Positions 1-6,909 of a DNA stretch of 9,797 bases are shown piece by piece. Positions within the stretch are counted from its first letter, which is position 1; the number at the start of each line of letters is the position of its first letter. The stretch is from Saprospiraceae bacterium UBA2365. Lineage in GTDB: Bacteria; Bacteroidota; Bacteroidia; Chitinophagales; Saprospiraceae. The notes beneath the pieces are model-generated. The model was not told the DNA's origin. It ran no database searches and worked only from the letters and a program-made list of their open reading frames with translations. The DNA lies in contig DDTL01000116.1 in the NCBI GenBank assembly GCA_002344345.1, forward strand, positions 1 through 9,797, written 5' to 3'. The position numbers and the translations under genes are program-made.

Positions 1-76
1 ACTTAAATACAATACCTTAGTATAATAATCAGATAAAAATAACTTATTATCCGGTACTACATGATGGGATAGTTCG

Positions 77-84
77 TATTTTTG
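77..84 (+). promoter_or_regulatory. Candidate Bacteroidota -7 promoter element for the kdsC-ubiA-maf operon
   Basis: TATTTTTG matches the Bacteroidota sigma-factor -7 consensus TAnnTTTG exactly. It sits 21 bases before the kdsC ATG, so transcription would start at about position 90 and give a leader of roughly 15 bases. I see no convincing TTTG -33 element 19-21 bases upstream, so the call rests on the -7 box and its position. No Shine-Dalgarno sequence is visible before the ATG. Positions 1-76 are AT-rich and show nothing else I can support. Confidence 0.5.
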
Positions 85-105
85 CGCCCGCAATAAACGC
101 ATAAG

Positions 106-606
106 ATGGATCTTTCAGAAAAATTTTCAGAGATAAAGACATTGATATTCGATGTGGATGGTGTTTTTACCAATGGTACCGTATTGATGTTGGAGAGCGG
201 AGAGTTAGTCAGGCAAATGTCTGCAAAGGATGGTTTTGCTATCAGGTTGGCAATTGAAATGGGATACAGGATCTGTATTATAACCGGAGGTACCCAATCA
301 GGTATTTTAGGAAGGTTGGAGGCATTGGGCGTGGATGAAATACATACCGGTATCAACCATAAATTACCTGTTTTTCGCGAATACATTACCCGCAAAAACA
401 TCCTTCCTGAAAGTGTGCTTTATTGTGGAGATGATCTCCCTGATCTGCCTGTACTGAAAGAGGTTTTTCTTTCTGCCTGTCCCAATGATGCAGCACCTGA
501 AGTACTGGAACATTGCGATTATATTTCACCCAAACCCGGAGGCCAAGGTTGTGTCAGAGATTTGATAGAAAAAGTTTTGAAATCCCAAAAAAACTGGCCA
601 TATTGA
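106..606 (+). CDS. kdsC: KdsC-type HAD phosphatase (3-deoxy-D-manno-octulosonate 8-phosphate phosphatase)
   Basis: This 166-residue cytoplasmic enzyme is predicted to remove phosphate from KDO-8-phosphate, giving KDO for the lipopolysaccharide inner core. All HAD motifs are visible. Motif I is DVDGVFTNG with nucleophile Asp16 and acid/base Asp18. Motif II is the Thr60 of IITGG. A motif III lysine lies near residue 86. Motif IV is GDDLPD at 108-113. There is no cap domain, and the length fits the tetrameric C0-type KdsC family. The C-terminal stretch GGQGCVRD resembles the KdsC tail that closes over the neighbouring active site. The start at 106 lies just after a -7 element. The gene opens a plus-strand operon, with ubiA 7 bases downstream. 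C0 HAD phosphatases acting on other sugar acids look similar, for example those acting on KDN or acylneuraminate phosphates, so the substrate is inferred from family resemblance. Confidence 0.86.
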   Translation: MDLSEKFSEIKTLIFDVDGVFTNGTVLMLESGELVRQMSAKDGFAIRLAIEMGYRICIITGGTQSGILGRLEALGVDEIHTGINHKLPVFREYITRKNILPESVLYCGDDLPDLPVLKEVFLSACPNDAAPEVLEHCDYISPKPGGQGCVRDLIEKVLKSQKNWPY

Positions 607-613
607 GCCAAAA

Positions 614-1540
614 ATGGGAGTTCTTCTTCAACTGATAAGATTTCGCAATCTGCTGATCATCCTGCTGACTCAGGCGTTGATATTTTTTGGTCTTTTCTTG
701 CCCGTTTTGAAAAAACACCATTTATCCATTCCCTCTTATTATGCCGATTTTCTGCTTTTATATGGATTCACAGCATTGATTGCTGCAGGTGGATACCTGA
801 TCAACGACCTGATGGATACTGGACCAGATTCTTTCAATAAACCCGAAAAACTAATTGTTGGCAAATCCCTCAGCAAAAAAAATACCTTGCAACTCTATTA
901 TTTTAGCTTGTTGTCGGGTTTTTTGCTGGGTGTATTAATAGATATCTTTGATCAAAGAATATGTTTTGTGCTAATTCAGCCGATATTGAGTACAGGTTTG
1001 GCATTTTATTCGCTTAAATTAAAGGGTATTCCCCTTTTAGGTAATATTTTGATCGCTATCTTATCAGCCCTGGTTCCTGGAATTTTCCTTATTTTTTTCC
1101 AAAATGAAATCAGCGGATTGGAAGATCCGGATAAAAGCATTTTAGTGAGATGGATCATAGCTTATTCCATTTTTGCATTCATTTCCTCCCTGTTGAGGGA
1201 AATCGTCAAAGATATGGAAGACATGGAAGGCGACAAGTCATTTGGCATCAACAGTACTGCTGTGGCATTTGGGATTCCTAAAAGTAAACGAATTGCTGTG
1301 GTGACATCGGTTTTACTGTGTATTTCCCTGATAATCTGGGCTATGATGTCATTCAATGGCAATATGGTTTTGTGGACTTACCCGCTTATCCTGATCATTA
1401 CTTTGGTTCGGCTGACCAAAAGGTTGTCCTTATCACAGGAGAAAACTGACTTTGCAGGGGTCAGCCGGGGTATTAAGTACTTCATGCTGGCTGGACTGAT
1501 CTATATTCTAATATTTTCCCTTATACATTTTAATAAATGA
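614..1540 (+). CDS. UbiA-family membrane prenyltransferase
   Basis: This 308-residue polytopic inner-membrane protein has about eight or nine hydrophobic segments. UbiA enzymes move a prenyl chain from its diphosphate to an acceptor, using two Asp-rich motifs that bind Mg-diphosphate. Both motifs are present. The first is NDLMDTGPD at 64-72 (Asn64, Asp65, Asp68, Asp72). The second is KDMEDMEGD at 199-207, preceded by Arg195-Glu196. Length and motif spacing are normal and the enzyme should be active. Bacteroidota homologues are often labelled geranylgeranylglycerol-phosphate geranylgeranyltransferase, an ether-lipid enzyme. The acceptor cannot be read from sequence, and quinone, heme or tocopherol-type acceptors are alternatives. 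The position between kdsC and maf (7 and 3 base gaps) implies co-transcription and probably coupled translation, and points to an envelope-lipid role without proving one. There is no clear Shine-Dalgarno sequence. Confidence 0.85.
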   Translation: MGVLLQLIRFRNLLIILLTQALIFFGLFLPVLKKHHLSIPSYYADFLLLYGFTALIAAGGYLINDLMDTGPDSFNKPEKLIVGKSLSKKNTLQLYYFSLLSGFLLGVLIDIFDQRICFVLIQPILSTGLAFYSLKLKGIPLLGNILIAILSALVPGIFLIFFQNEISGLEDPDKSILVRWIIAYSIFAFISSLLREIVKDMEDMEGDKSFGINSTAVAFGIPKSKRIAVVTSVLLCISLIIWAMMSFNGNMVLWTYPLILIITLVRLTKRLSLSQEKTDFAGVSRGIKYFMLAGLIYILIFSLIHFNK

Positions 1541-1543
1541 TCT

Positions 1544-2125
1544 ATGTATTGGTTTGACAAATATGATATTATACTTGGTTCCGGATCTCCCAGAAGGAAA
1601 GCTCTGATGGAAGAAGCAGGATTTAAATTCACCGTCATGGTTCCTGATGCGGATGAATCTTTTCCTGAAGATATGCCCGTTGCAGAAGTTGCAGTCTTCC
1701 TTGCAAAACAAAAATCTGCTGTTTTCCTCAGTCACCCAATCCCACAAAACAGGATCATCATAACGGCAGACAGCATAGTAGTCCTTGAAAATCAAATACT
1801 TGGAAAACCGAAATCTGTGAATGAAGCTAAAACCATGTTGAGCATGATCGCAGGTCAGCAACATCATGTGATCACGGGGGTTTGCCTGCTTAGTCAAAAC
1901 AGCTCCCACACTTTTTCTTGCCAGACAATGGTTGAAGTCAATTCCATGACTGCAGAAGAAATTGATTATTATATCAAGTGGTTTGAACCCTTTGATAAAG
2001 CAGGAAGTTACGGAATACAGGAATGGCTTGGGCTTTGCAAAATCAATTCCATCGAAGGCAGTTACACCAATGTTATGGGTCTTCCCATGGAACGGCTTTA
2101 TCATGAATTGCTGACAATGATCTGA
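1544..2125 (+). CDS. maf: Maf family nucleoside triphosphate pyrophosphatase
   Basis: This 193-residue cytoplasmic house-cleaning enzyme hydrolyses non-canonical or excess nucleoside triphosphates to the monophosphate and pyrophosphate. The name comes from overexpression blocking septum formation in Bacillus. Visible Maf hallmarks are the nucleotide-binding GSGSPRR loop at 12-18, TADSIVV with the catalytic Asp76, GKP at 87-89, FDKAGSYGIQ at 150-159 with Lys152 and Gln159, and IEGSYTNVMGLP at 170-181. The DKAGSYGIQ form resembles the dTTP/UTP-acting subgroup more than the m7GTP subgroup, which is an inference. The start is 3 bases after the ubiA stop, which argues for translational coupling. 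The stop codon at 2123-2125 lies inside the first unit of an 8-bp repeat array and within a long inverted repeat, so the 3' end of the operon transcript would be structured. The gene is intact and of typical length. Confidence 0.92.
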   Translation: MYWFDKYDIILGSGSPRRKALMEEAGFKFTVMVPDADESFPEDMPVAEVAVFLAKQKSAVFLSHPIPQNRIIITADSIVVLENQILGKPKSVNEAKTMLSMIAGQQHHVITGVCLLSQNSSHTFSCQTMVEVNSMTAEEIDYYIKWFEPFDKAGSYGIQEWLGLCKINSIEGSYTNVMGLPMERLYHELLTMI

Positions 2126-2154
2126 TCATCTGATCATCAGATCATCAGATCATT
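2116..2154. terminator. Long inverted repeat across the maf stop codon; possible transcript-end hairpin
   Basis: The 19-base arms at 2116-2134 and 2136-2154 pair at 18 of 19 positions. The only mismatch is C against C, at 2127 and 2143. The centre is a single base, so in RNA the innermost pairs would open to form the loop. The structure sits between two convergent genes and could end or protect either transcript. Neither side has a T-tract, so a classical Rho-independent terminator is not supported. A 3'-end stabilising stem, or a by-product of repeat growth, is equally possible. Confidence 0.35.
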
Positions 2155-2194
2155 AGATCATCAGATCATTAGAAAATCAGATCATTAGATCATT
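2123..2194. repeat. Tandem 8-bp GATC-containing repeat array, nine units
   Basis: Nine contiguous 8-base units can be laid end to end. The first two read TGATCATC. The rest read AGATCATC or AGATCATT, apart from one degenerate unit, AGAAAATC at 2171-2178. GATC sites recur every 8 bases, with two more near the left edge. The unit length is not a multiple of three and the array lies almost wholly between genes. It fills the 80-base gap between maf and the convergent peptidase gene, beginning in the maf stop codon and ending 11 bases before the peptidase stop. Confidence 0.9.
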
Positions 2195-2205
2195 ATACCA
2201 TTGCT

Positions 2206-5200
2206 TCATCTTGCACCAAGTTCCAACTCAAAAAGGAACTTCTGGTCATCCCTGATCACTTCCAATCTGACTTTATCCCCTGGAACAAATTTTTTGAGTT
2301 CATCGGAGTATGCTTTCAGACTTTTAACAGGAACATCATTCATAGCTACAATCACATCGCCAACCAGCAAACCTGCTTTTGAGGCTGGTCCGCCCTCAGT
2401 GATAGCGCCTACCCGGACACCACTTCCATTGTAGGCAAAATCCGGCATGGTACCAGTTGAAGCGCGTCTTTCTCCTGCCGGTTTGTCTTTAGGTTCCAGC
2501 CCGGGATGTCCTGTTGGATGACCGGTAAATGGCATTGGATCTAACCTCGATCCCAGATAGATCAATACTTCTTTGGCAACTGTTGCAACTTTGACCAATC
2601 CAGCCGGATCCAGTTTCTCCACCACATCGGAAGGTCTGTGATAATCTTCGTGAGCGCCTGAAAACAATTGAACGGCAGGAACTGTTATTTCATGAAAAGC
2701 TGACTGATCGCTTGAAGTAATATCCTGGAGTGACAATTCAGTTTTTATTCCTGTCACATATTCTGTTCCCATAAATATAAAACGCCACTCCCTGGCTGAA
2801 TTCCCTCCCAACACCAGCAATGGATTATCAAACAACCTGCCATTGGTATCCATATTCAGGTTTGCAAAGTAGTTTGGTTTAACGCCATTGATCTGATAAT
2901 TTTTAACAAAATACCTTGAACCGGCCAAGTCTGCTTCTTCACCAGTAAATGCTACAAATAATACAGGTCTTGATCCCTGGTAATTTGAGGCAACAGTCCT
3001 CGCAATTTCCATCAAAACTGCTACACCACTTGCATTATCATCCGCTCCAAAATGAATTTTTCCTTCATTTCCGGGTCTTACGTCCGGCCAGCCAAAACCC
3101 AGATGGTCATAATGTGCGGAGATCACCACCGGTTGATCGGCTAGTCCCGGATCCGATCCGGGCAATAACCCGATCACATTATTCAGGTTCAGTGTGCCTT
3201 TTCCTTCAAAAGACTGAGTCCATGACTGAAAATAACTTTGTCCGTCCAATCCTGGTTTTAAACCGGCTTTTGCAAATGCTGTCTGAATATATTCAGCAGC
3301 AATTTGCAGTTCTGAAGTACCCAAACCACGACCTTGCATGTCTGCAGAAGCGAGGTAAGCCACATCATTCATCATTCTCTCAGCTGAAAAGACAGGTGCA
3401 AGCTCAGCAAGAGCTGATCTGTGTATGTATTGAGCCGTTTTTTCATCTAACGGATTGGTTTTATTCTCCGAATTCCCGCCCAAAATCTCCTTTTTAGTCA
3501 AAGGGCTATTGATCACTTCCCAATTTCCTTTGACCACATTTTCCGGTTCGTCACCCTCAAAAGCCAAAAAGGAATACTTGCCATAATGAGGTAATTTCCG
3601 GTTAAGTCCCGCTATAGCTTTTTCATCATGAATATTGAAAAAAACGAGTACTTCATCCGGATTAGCCGGATGCATCGAAGTGATGATGGAACTTTGTTTA
3701 GAATGATCTATTTTTTGGCCAAAAATGCTGAGCTGGTCTTTTTCCTTAACGACCGGATGGCCTTCAAGTGAAGCATAAAATGTATTGGCAAATCGATTTT
3801 TATTATCAAGAATCCAAATAGTTTTATCTGCAGGTAAATCTTTTAAAGCTCCATCTTTTACAATTGTAAAAATTCCTGAATTGCCACTTTTCCAGTTTTC
3901 GATGAACTGTGTATAATAAGCCAATCTTTTGGCATCCACTTCCTCAGGTAAAATGACCAGTGTTTCTTTGGCGCCATACGCTTTTGATAAGCTGGCAGGT
4001 ACTTCGAGTGGATCCAGTATTCTGAACAGGTCAAAATAGGGATCTACCTCAATTTTAAAAGATGATGACGCTAATTTTATAGTATAATGCTGAAATTTTT
4101 GGTACATCAGCGCTTTGTGAAAGACCAAACCATCCGTAGTGTGGATCAACACAGGGACTTCGAGGCTGAATGGCTCGCCTTTCTGTTCCTGAAGCAATGA
4201 AAACCTGACTTCCCGGTCATTGAACGTCACATCCTGAATACTGAGTTTTGGCGCCCCTGTTCTGTTCACCCATTGGTCAAAAAACTCACTGAGATCCATG
4301 TCTGCAACTTTTTCAAACGACTTTTGTATGTCCCCGAATGAAGCTTTCCTGAAAGCATTTTCTCTGTTAAAATGCTGAAAAGCTTTTACAAAAATTTCGT
4401 CGCCCAGCATCAACCTGAGCATGTGGAACATCATACTTGATTTGCCATAACCCACTGCTTCTGAAGCTGCATTGTGTCTGCTTAAAAAAGCATTTAATGG
4501 AAAATCATTGTCCGCCGTAACATAATCTGTATATTTTTGAAGGGTAGACCGCCTGTACTCAGCTCCTTGCCCTCTTTGCTCCTTGATCAGATGATCCGCC
4601 ATATAAGCTGTGATCCCTTCGCACCAGTTGCCCGATTCAAAATCGACATACACGCTGTTGCCCCACCAGTTGTGGAGCAATTCATGCGGATAGGAAGAAT
4701 GCAATATGAAGGGAAAACGGATTACTTTTTCACCTAACAGGGTAAAAGAAGGCATACCATAACCTGTTTCCCAAAAATTTTCAACCAAAGCAAACTTGGA
4801 ATATGGGAAAGGACCAACCAACTGACGATACATTTCAAGGTATTGAGCGGTTGTTTCCAAATATTTATTGGCCAAAGCTTCATCCGGTGACCTTAAAAAT
4901 GCCATTGCTGCAACATTTCCAGCCTGGAAGCTGTACTCATGGAATTTAGCAGCAATCAGAAAGATCTCTTCCTGAGGCATGTTTTCTTCCCAGATTTCAA
5001 TGTTGTGGGTGCCGGAAACGGAAGACATCAACCGTTTACCCTGGGAAACGGTTTTCCAGGGTGCCGGAAGTTCGGTCGTCATACTGAACTGCATCAATGG
5101 AGTCTCAAATCCGGGAATCCAATGACTGGAACCGGCCAGATAAACGCCCATCGTATCAATGATACCCGGAGATTCGCTGAAACCACGCTGATAATTTTCC

Positions 5201-5604
5201 TCAGATTGTTCGATCGGTGAACTTATTATTCCTTCATATTGTATCGTGAAATCTGAAAATCCGGTGGTCAGATCATTAAAAACAACCCGATAATTACTCA
5301 AAAGTAGTCCTGTTTTGGAAGATCCTGCATCGTCTCTGTCCATACCAATATCCTTGCTTTCCACCAACGTATTCAGCTTTTGAATGGTCACGTGTTTGCT
5401 CCAGCCAGTCAACTTCAGCTCACTGTTGAGCGTAAAAAATACTTGATCCCCGGTTGAAGGGAAAGATATCTGGTCAGTAACAGAAATATATGATTTTTCG
5501 GGAATGATCTGTACTTTGAGTACATGTTTCAACGAAGTACCGTCCTGAGCTTTTATAACAAATGACGCCAACGTAATGAATACAAAAAATATCAACCTGG
5601 ACAT
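2206..5604 (-). CDS. Exported dual metallopeptidase: M1-like gluzincin domain, M28 peptidase domain and C-terminal PDZ
   Basis: This 1132-residue protein has a signal peptide (about residues 1-19, ending near VIKAQ), no lipobox Cys and no T9SS sorting domain, so it is probably periplasmic. Residues of about 25-450 are M1-like: zinc-binding HELLH at 307-311, third ligand Glu329 in NWCEG, and candidate catalytic Tyr386. The exopeptidase GxMEN motif is replaced by GYGMP at 281-285, and the third-ligand spacing is one residue shorter than the usual HEXXH-X18-E. Residues of about 545-700 are an unassigned alpha/beta-like region. Residues of about 735-1020 form an M28 domain with all metal and catalytic residues: His831, Asp833, Asp855, Glu889-Glu890, Asp919 and His989. 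Residues of about 1058-1130 form a PDZ domain (GGPASKAGL, VGDVIVAMND). Peptide scavenging or envelope proteolysis is inferred. No Shine-Dalgarno or -7 box is seen in the 64-base gap behind the chaN-like gene, so co-transcription is likely. The reading frame is intact. Confidence 0.88.
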   Translation of the reverse strand: MSRLIFFVFITLASFVIKAQDGTSLKHVLKVQIIPEKSYISVTDQISFPSTGDQVFFTLNSELKLTGWSKHVTIQKLNTLVESKDIGMDRDDAGSSKTGLLLSNYRVVFNDLTTGFSDFTIQYEGIISSPIEQSEENYQRGFSESPGIIDTMGVYLAGSSHWIPGFETPLMQFSMTTELPAPWKTVSQGKRLMSSVSGTHNIEIWEENMPQEEIFLIAAKFHEYSFQAGNVAAMAFLRSPDEALANKYLETTAQYLEMYRQLVGPFPYSKFALVENFWETGYGMPSFTLLGEKVIRFPFILHSSYPHELLHNWWGNSVYVDFESGNWCEGITAYMADHLIKEQRGQGAEYRRSTLQKYTDYVTADNDFPLNAFLSRHNAASEAVGYGKSSMMFHMLRLMLGDEIFVKAFQHFNRENAFRKASFGDIQKSFEKVADMDLSEFFDQWVNRTGAPKLSIQDVTFNDREVRFSLLQEQKGEPFSLEVPVLIHTTDGLVFHKALMYQKFQHYTIKLASSSFKIEVDPYFDLFRILDPLEVPASLSKAYGAKETLVILPEEVDAKRLAYYTQFIENWKSGNSGIFTIVKDGALKDLPADKTIWILDNKNRFANTFYASLEGHPVVKEKDQLSIFGQKIDHSKQSSIITSMHPANPDEVLVFFNIHDEKAIAGLNRKLPHYGKYSFLAFEGDEPENVVKGNWEVINSPLTKKEILGGNSENKTNPLDEKTAQYIHRSALAELAPVFSAERMMNDVAYLASADMQGRGLGTSELQIAAEYIQTAFAKAGLKPGLDGQSYFQSWTQSFEGKGTLNLNNVIGLLPGSDPGLADQPVVISAHYDHLGFGWPDVRPGNEGKIHFGADDNASGVAVLMEIARTVASNYQGSRPVLFVAFTGEEADLAGSRYFVKNYQINGVKPNYFANLNMDTNGRLFDNPLLVLGGNSAREWRFIFMGTEYVTGIKTELSLQDITSSDQSAFHEITVPAVQLFSGAHEDYHRPSDVVEKLDPAGLVKVATVAKEVLIYLGSRLDPMPFTGHPTGHPGLEPKDKPAGERRASTGTMPDFAYNGSGVRVGAITEGGPASKAGLLVGDVIVAMNDVPVKSLKAYSDELKKFVPGDKVRLEVIRDDQKFLFELELGAR

Positions 5605-5644
5605 GGTGAGGAAATTCTAAGAATGAGAAAATTCAATATCAGTT

Positions 5645-5672
5645 TTGATAATCATTAACAATTGATTATCAA
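5645..5672. promoter_or_regulatory. Perfect AT-rich inverted repeat between chaN-like and peptidase genes; Fur-box-like core
   Basis: The 10-base arms TTGATAATCA (5645-5654) and TGATTATCAA (5663-5672) are perfect reverse complements separated by 8 bases. The right arm covers the stop codon of the chaN-like gene. The repeat lies 41 bases upstream of the peptidase ATG. Positions 5646-5660 (TGATAATCATTAACA) match the 7-1-7 Fur consensus TGATAATnATTATCA at 13 of 14 informative bases. It could be an operator for the peptidase gene or a weak intercistronic hairpin. The stem has only two G-C pairs and no following T-tract, so a terminator is less likely. In AT-rich DNA a chance match is possible. 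Confidence 0.35.
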
Positions 5673-6541
5673 TGCGTTTTGGTCATACTTTCCGGTATAA
5701 CCAGAATGAAATCTGCCAGAGGTTTATATTCATCCCTGAATTCAAGATCTTCAGCTTCGACTGTAGAGATGGTGCTGACCTTTAACCTTGGGTTGTATTG
5801 CTGAAGATACCAAACGATCGCTCCATGATTTTTTGAATGAAAATCACCCTGAAAATGGATAAAAACCTTGTCCTTTTCAAAATTCTTACTGATAAAATAA
5901 GCCATAGTGGCATCTTTGATGGCTTGTGCTTTGACCATGTTAGGTGGCACACCCCCTTTTCCGTGGCCTCCACCCATGTCCATTTCAGACATCTCCCTGT
6001 AATTCGGTGCTTCAGGATCATACGGAACAGGCAAAATTGGCAAAAATCTTTTAGCTTCATCGCTCAACTCGTTCAGACCTTCAAAGCCATTTTGATTGAC
6101 GAGTGCTGCATAACGCCTTGGAATATTGGTAGCTACGAATCTGATGTTTTTATCTTTGGCAAATTCCAGCATTGGTTTATAATCTGTTTTATAATTAGGC
6201 CAAAGGCGCATTTCTTCCTCGAAATTTCTTTGTCTGATCAATCCCGCGAAATACTCATCTATAAGCAATTGGTTGTCAGATTCAAACATTTCACCGCCCA
6301 TGATCAATGAGCCATTTTTTTCAAATATACCTTTGCTCAACTCAAGCTGCATCCAATGACAAACGGGGTTATTATGCAATTCTCCAAATAAAACCACATC
6401 AGACTGGCTCAGGACATTGAGCATTCTCTCAAATTTCACCTGCCTACCTCTGGCATCGTACAATTTATAAGCATCCATTTTTTGGGCGTTGGCAATGGTT
6501 GCCAATATGACCATACAAAACAGCATTAAAGTTTTTGTCAT
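5669..6541 (-). CDS. ChaN/Tiki-superfamily exported protein (putative heme/iron-uptake related)
   Basis: The chosen start gives 290 residues. An in-frame ATG at 6580 would add 13 residues, but it lies almost at the transcription start predicted from the -7 box at 6582-6589. The 6541 start has an AAAGG-like Shine-Dalgarno 7 bases upstream and opens directly with a signal peptide (residues 1-20, ending IANAQ). ChaN/Tiki features are visible: LFGELHNN at 51-58 (Glu54, His56), MGGEMFE at 81-87, TNIPRRYA at 138-145 and QGDFHSKNHG at 231-240 (His235, His239). In Campylobacter the ChaN lipoprotein binds heme and is iron-regulated; the superfamily also contains hydrolases. No lipobox Cys is present, so this copy looks periplasmic or secreted rather than lipid-anchored. 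A Met/Gly/His-rich segment lies at about 184-202. It is probably the first gene of a two-gene unit with the dual peptidase. Its function is inferred from family only. Confidence 0.78.
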   Translation of the reverse strand: MTKTLMLFCMVILATIANAQKMDAYKLYDARGRQVKFERMLNVLSQSDVVLFGELHNNPVCHWMQLELSKGIFEKNGSLIMGGEMFESDNQLLIDEYFAGLIRQRNFEEEMRLWPNYKTDYKPMLEFAKDKNIRFVATNIPRRYAALVNQNGFEGLNELSDEAKRFLPILPVPYDPEAPNYREMSEMDMGGGHGKGGVPPNMVKAQAIKDATMAYFISKNFEKDKVFIHFQGDFHSKNHGAIVWYLQQYNPRLKVSTISTVEAEDLEFRDEYKPLADFILVIPESMTKTH

Positions 6542-6581
6542 TATTTTACCTTTTAAATATACTAAATTCATACTCAGCATG

Positions 6582-6589
6582 CAAAAATA
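6582..6589 (-). promoter_or_regulatory. Candidate -7 promoter element for the chaN-like gene
   Basis: On the minus strand this reads TATTTTTG, an exact TAnnTTTG match and identical to the element before kdsC. The predicted transcription start near 6575 gives a leader of about 35 bases to the ATG at 6541 and argues against the in-frame ATG at 6580. The -33 region shows only a T-rich TTTTAT (minus strand, near 6612-6617) rather than a clear TTTG. Confidence 0.5.
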
Positions 6590-6909
6590 ATGAATCTTAA
6601 AGAATTACACGATAAAATGTAAAAGGACAGGTAGCAAAATAAACTCGCAACAAATCAGAAAGATCTCTTTCTATGCTCAGGTATAATACAAATTATTGCA
6701 ATCAATTGATTTTCTGAATTTTAAGGTCATGTCCTTTTTTTCCATTCACTGAATATCAGAAACTAATAACATGATTTAAATCAATGTATTATTCGGAGGT
6801 TAAAAGAAACAAGGAGCAAGTAAAACAATTACATTTAATTGGTTTTCAATCATATAAATACAAATAATTAAAGTATTTATTTAATTAAGCATGCCTATAC
6901 AATTGAATA
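6590..6909. other. Non-coding stretch between the ABC ATPase gene and the chaN-like promoter
   Basis: About 320 bases of very AT-rich DNA. The only structures I can point to are the A/T hairpin near 6865-6887 and the start of an imperfect inverted repeat at 6903-6926 that overlaps the ABC gene's stop codon. A 27-codon plus-strand frame begins at 6784 but has no recognisable content. I see no RNA gene, mobile-element end or repeat family here. Confidence 0.6.
6865..6887 (-). terminator. Possible weak terminator hairpin downstream of the ABC ATPase gene
   Basis: The 8-base arms TAATTAAA (6865-6872) and TTTAATTA (6880-6887) are perfect reverse complements around a 7-base loop, 23 bases past the ABC gene's stop. 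On the minus strand the stem is followed by the T-rich TTTGTATTTAT. The stem has no G-C pair, so it would be very weak and may simply reflect base composition. Confidence 0.25.

Noticed and set aside
1508..2104. 198-codon open frame on the minus strand opposite maf
   Set aside because: It is entirely antisense to a well-supported Maf gene with all motifs, and its translation has no recognisable domain.
2123..2194. CRISPR array
   Set aside because: The repeats are 8 bases and contiguous, without unique spacers, and no cas gene is present.
2949..3497. 182-codon plus-strand open frame opposite the M28 region
   Set aside because: It lies antisense to the M28 domain and linker of an intact gene. 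The translation is low-complexity and shows no motif.
6542..6580. Longer N-terminus for the ChaN-like protein from the ATG at 6580
   Set aside because: It would begin almost at the transcription start predicted from the -7 box and would place 13 residues ahead of a clean signal peptide. The ATG at 6541 has a better ribosome-binding context.
6784..6867. 27-codon plus-strand frame (MYYSEVKRNK...) in the intergenic stretch
   Set aside because: Short frames like this arise by chance in AT-rich DNA, and there is no homology I recognise and no promoter element.
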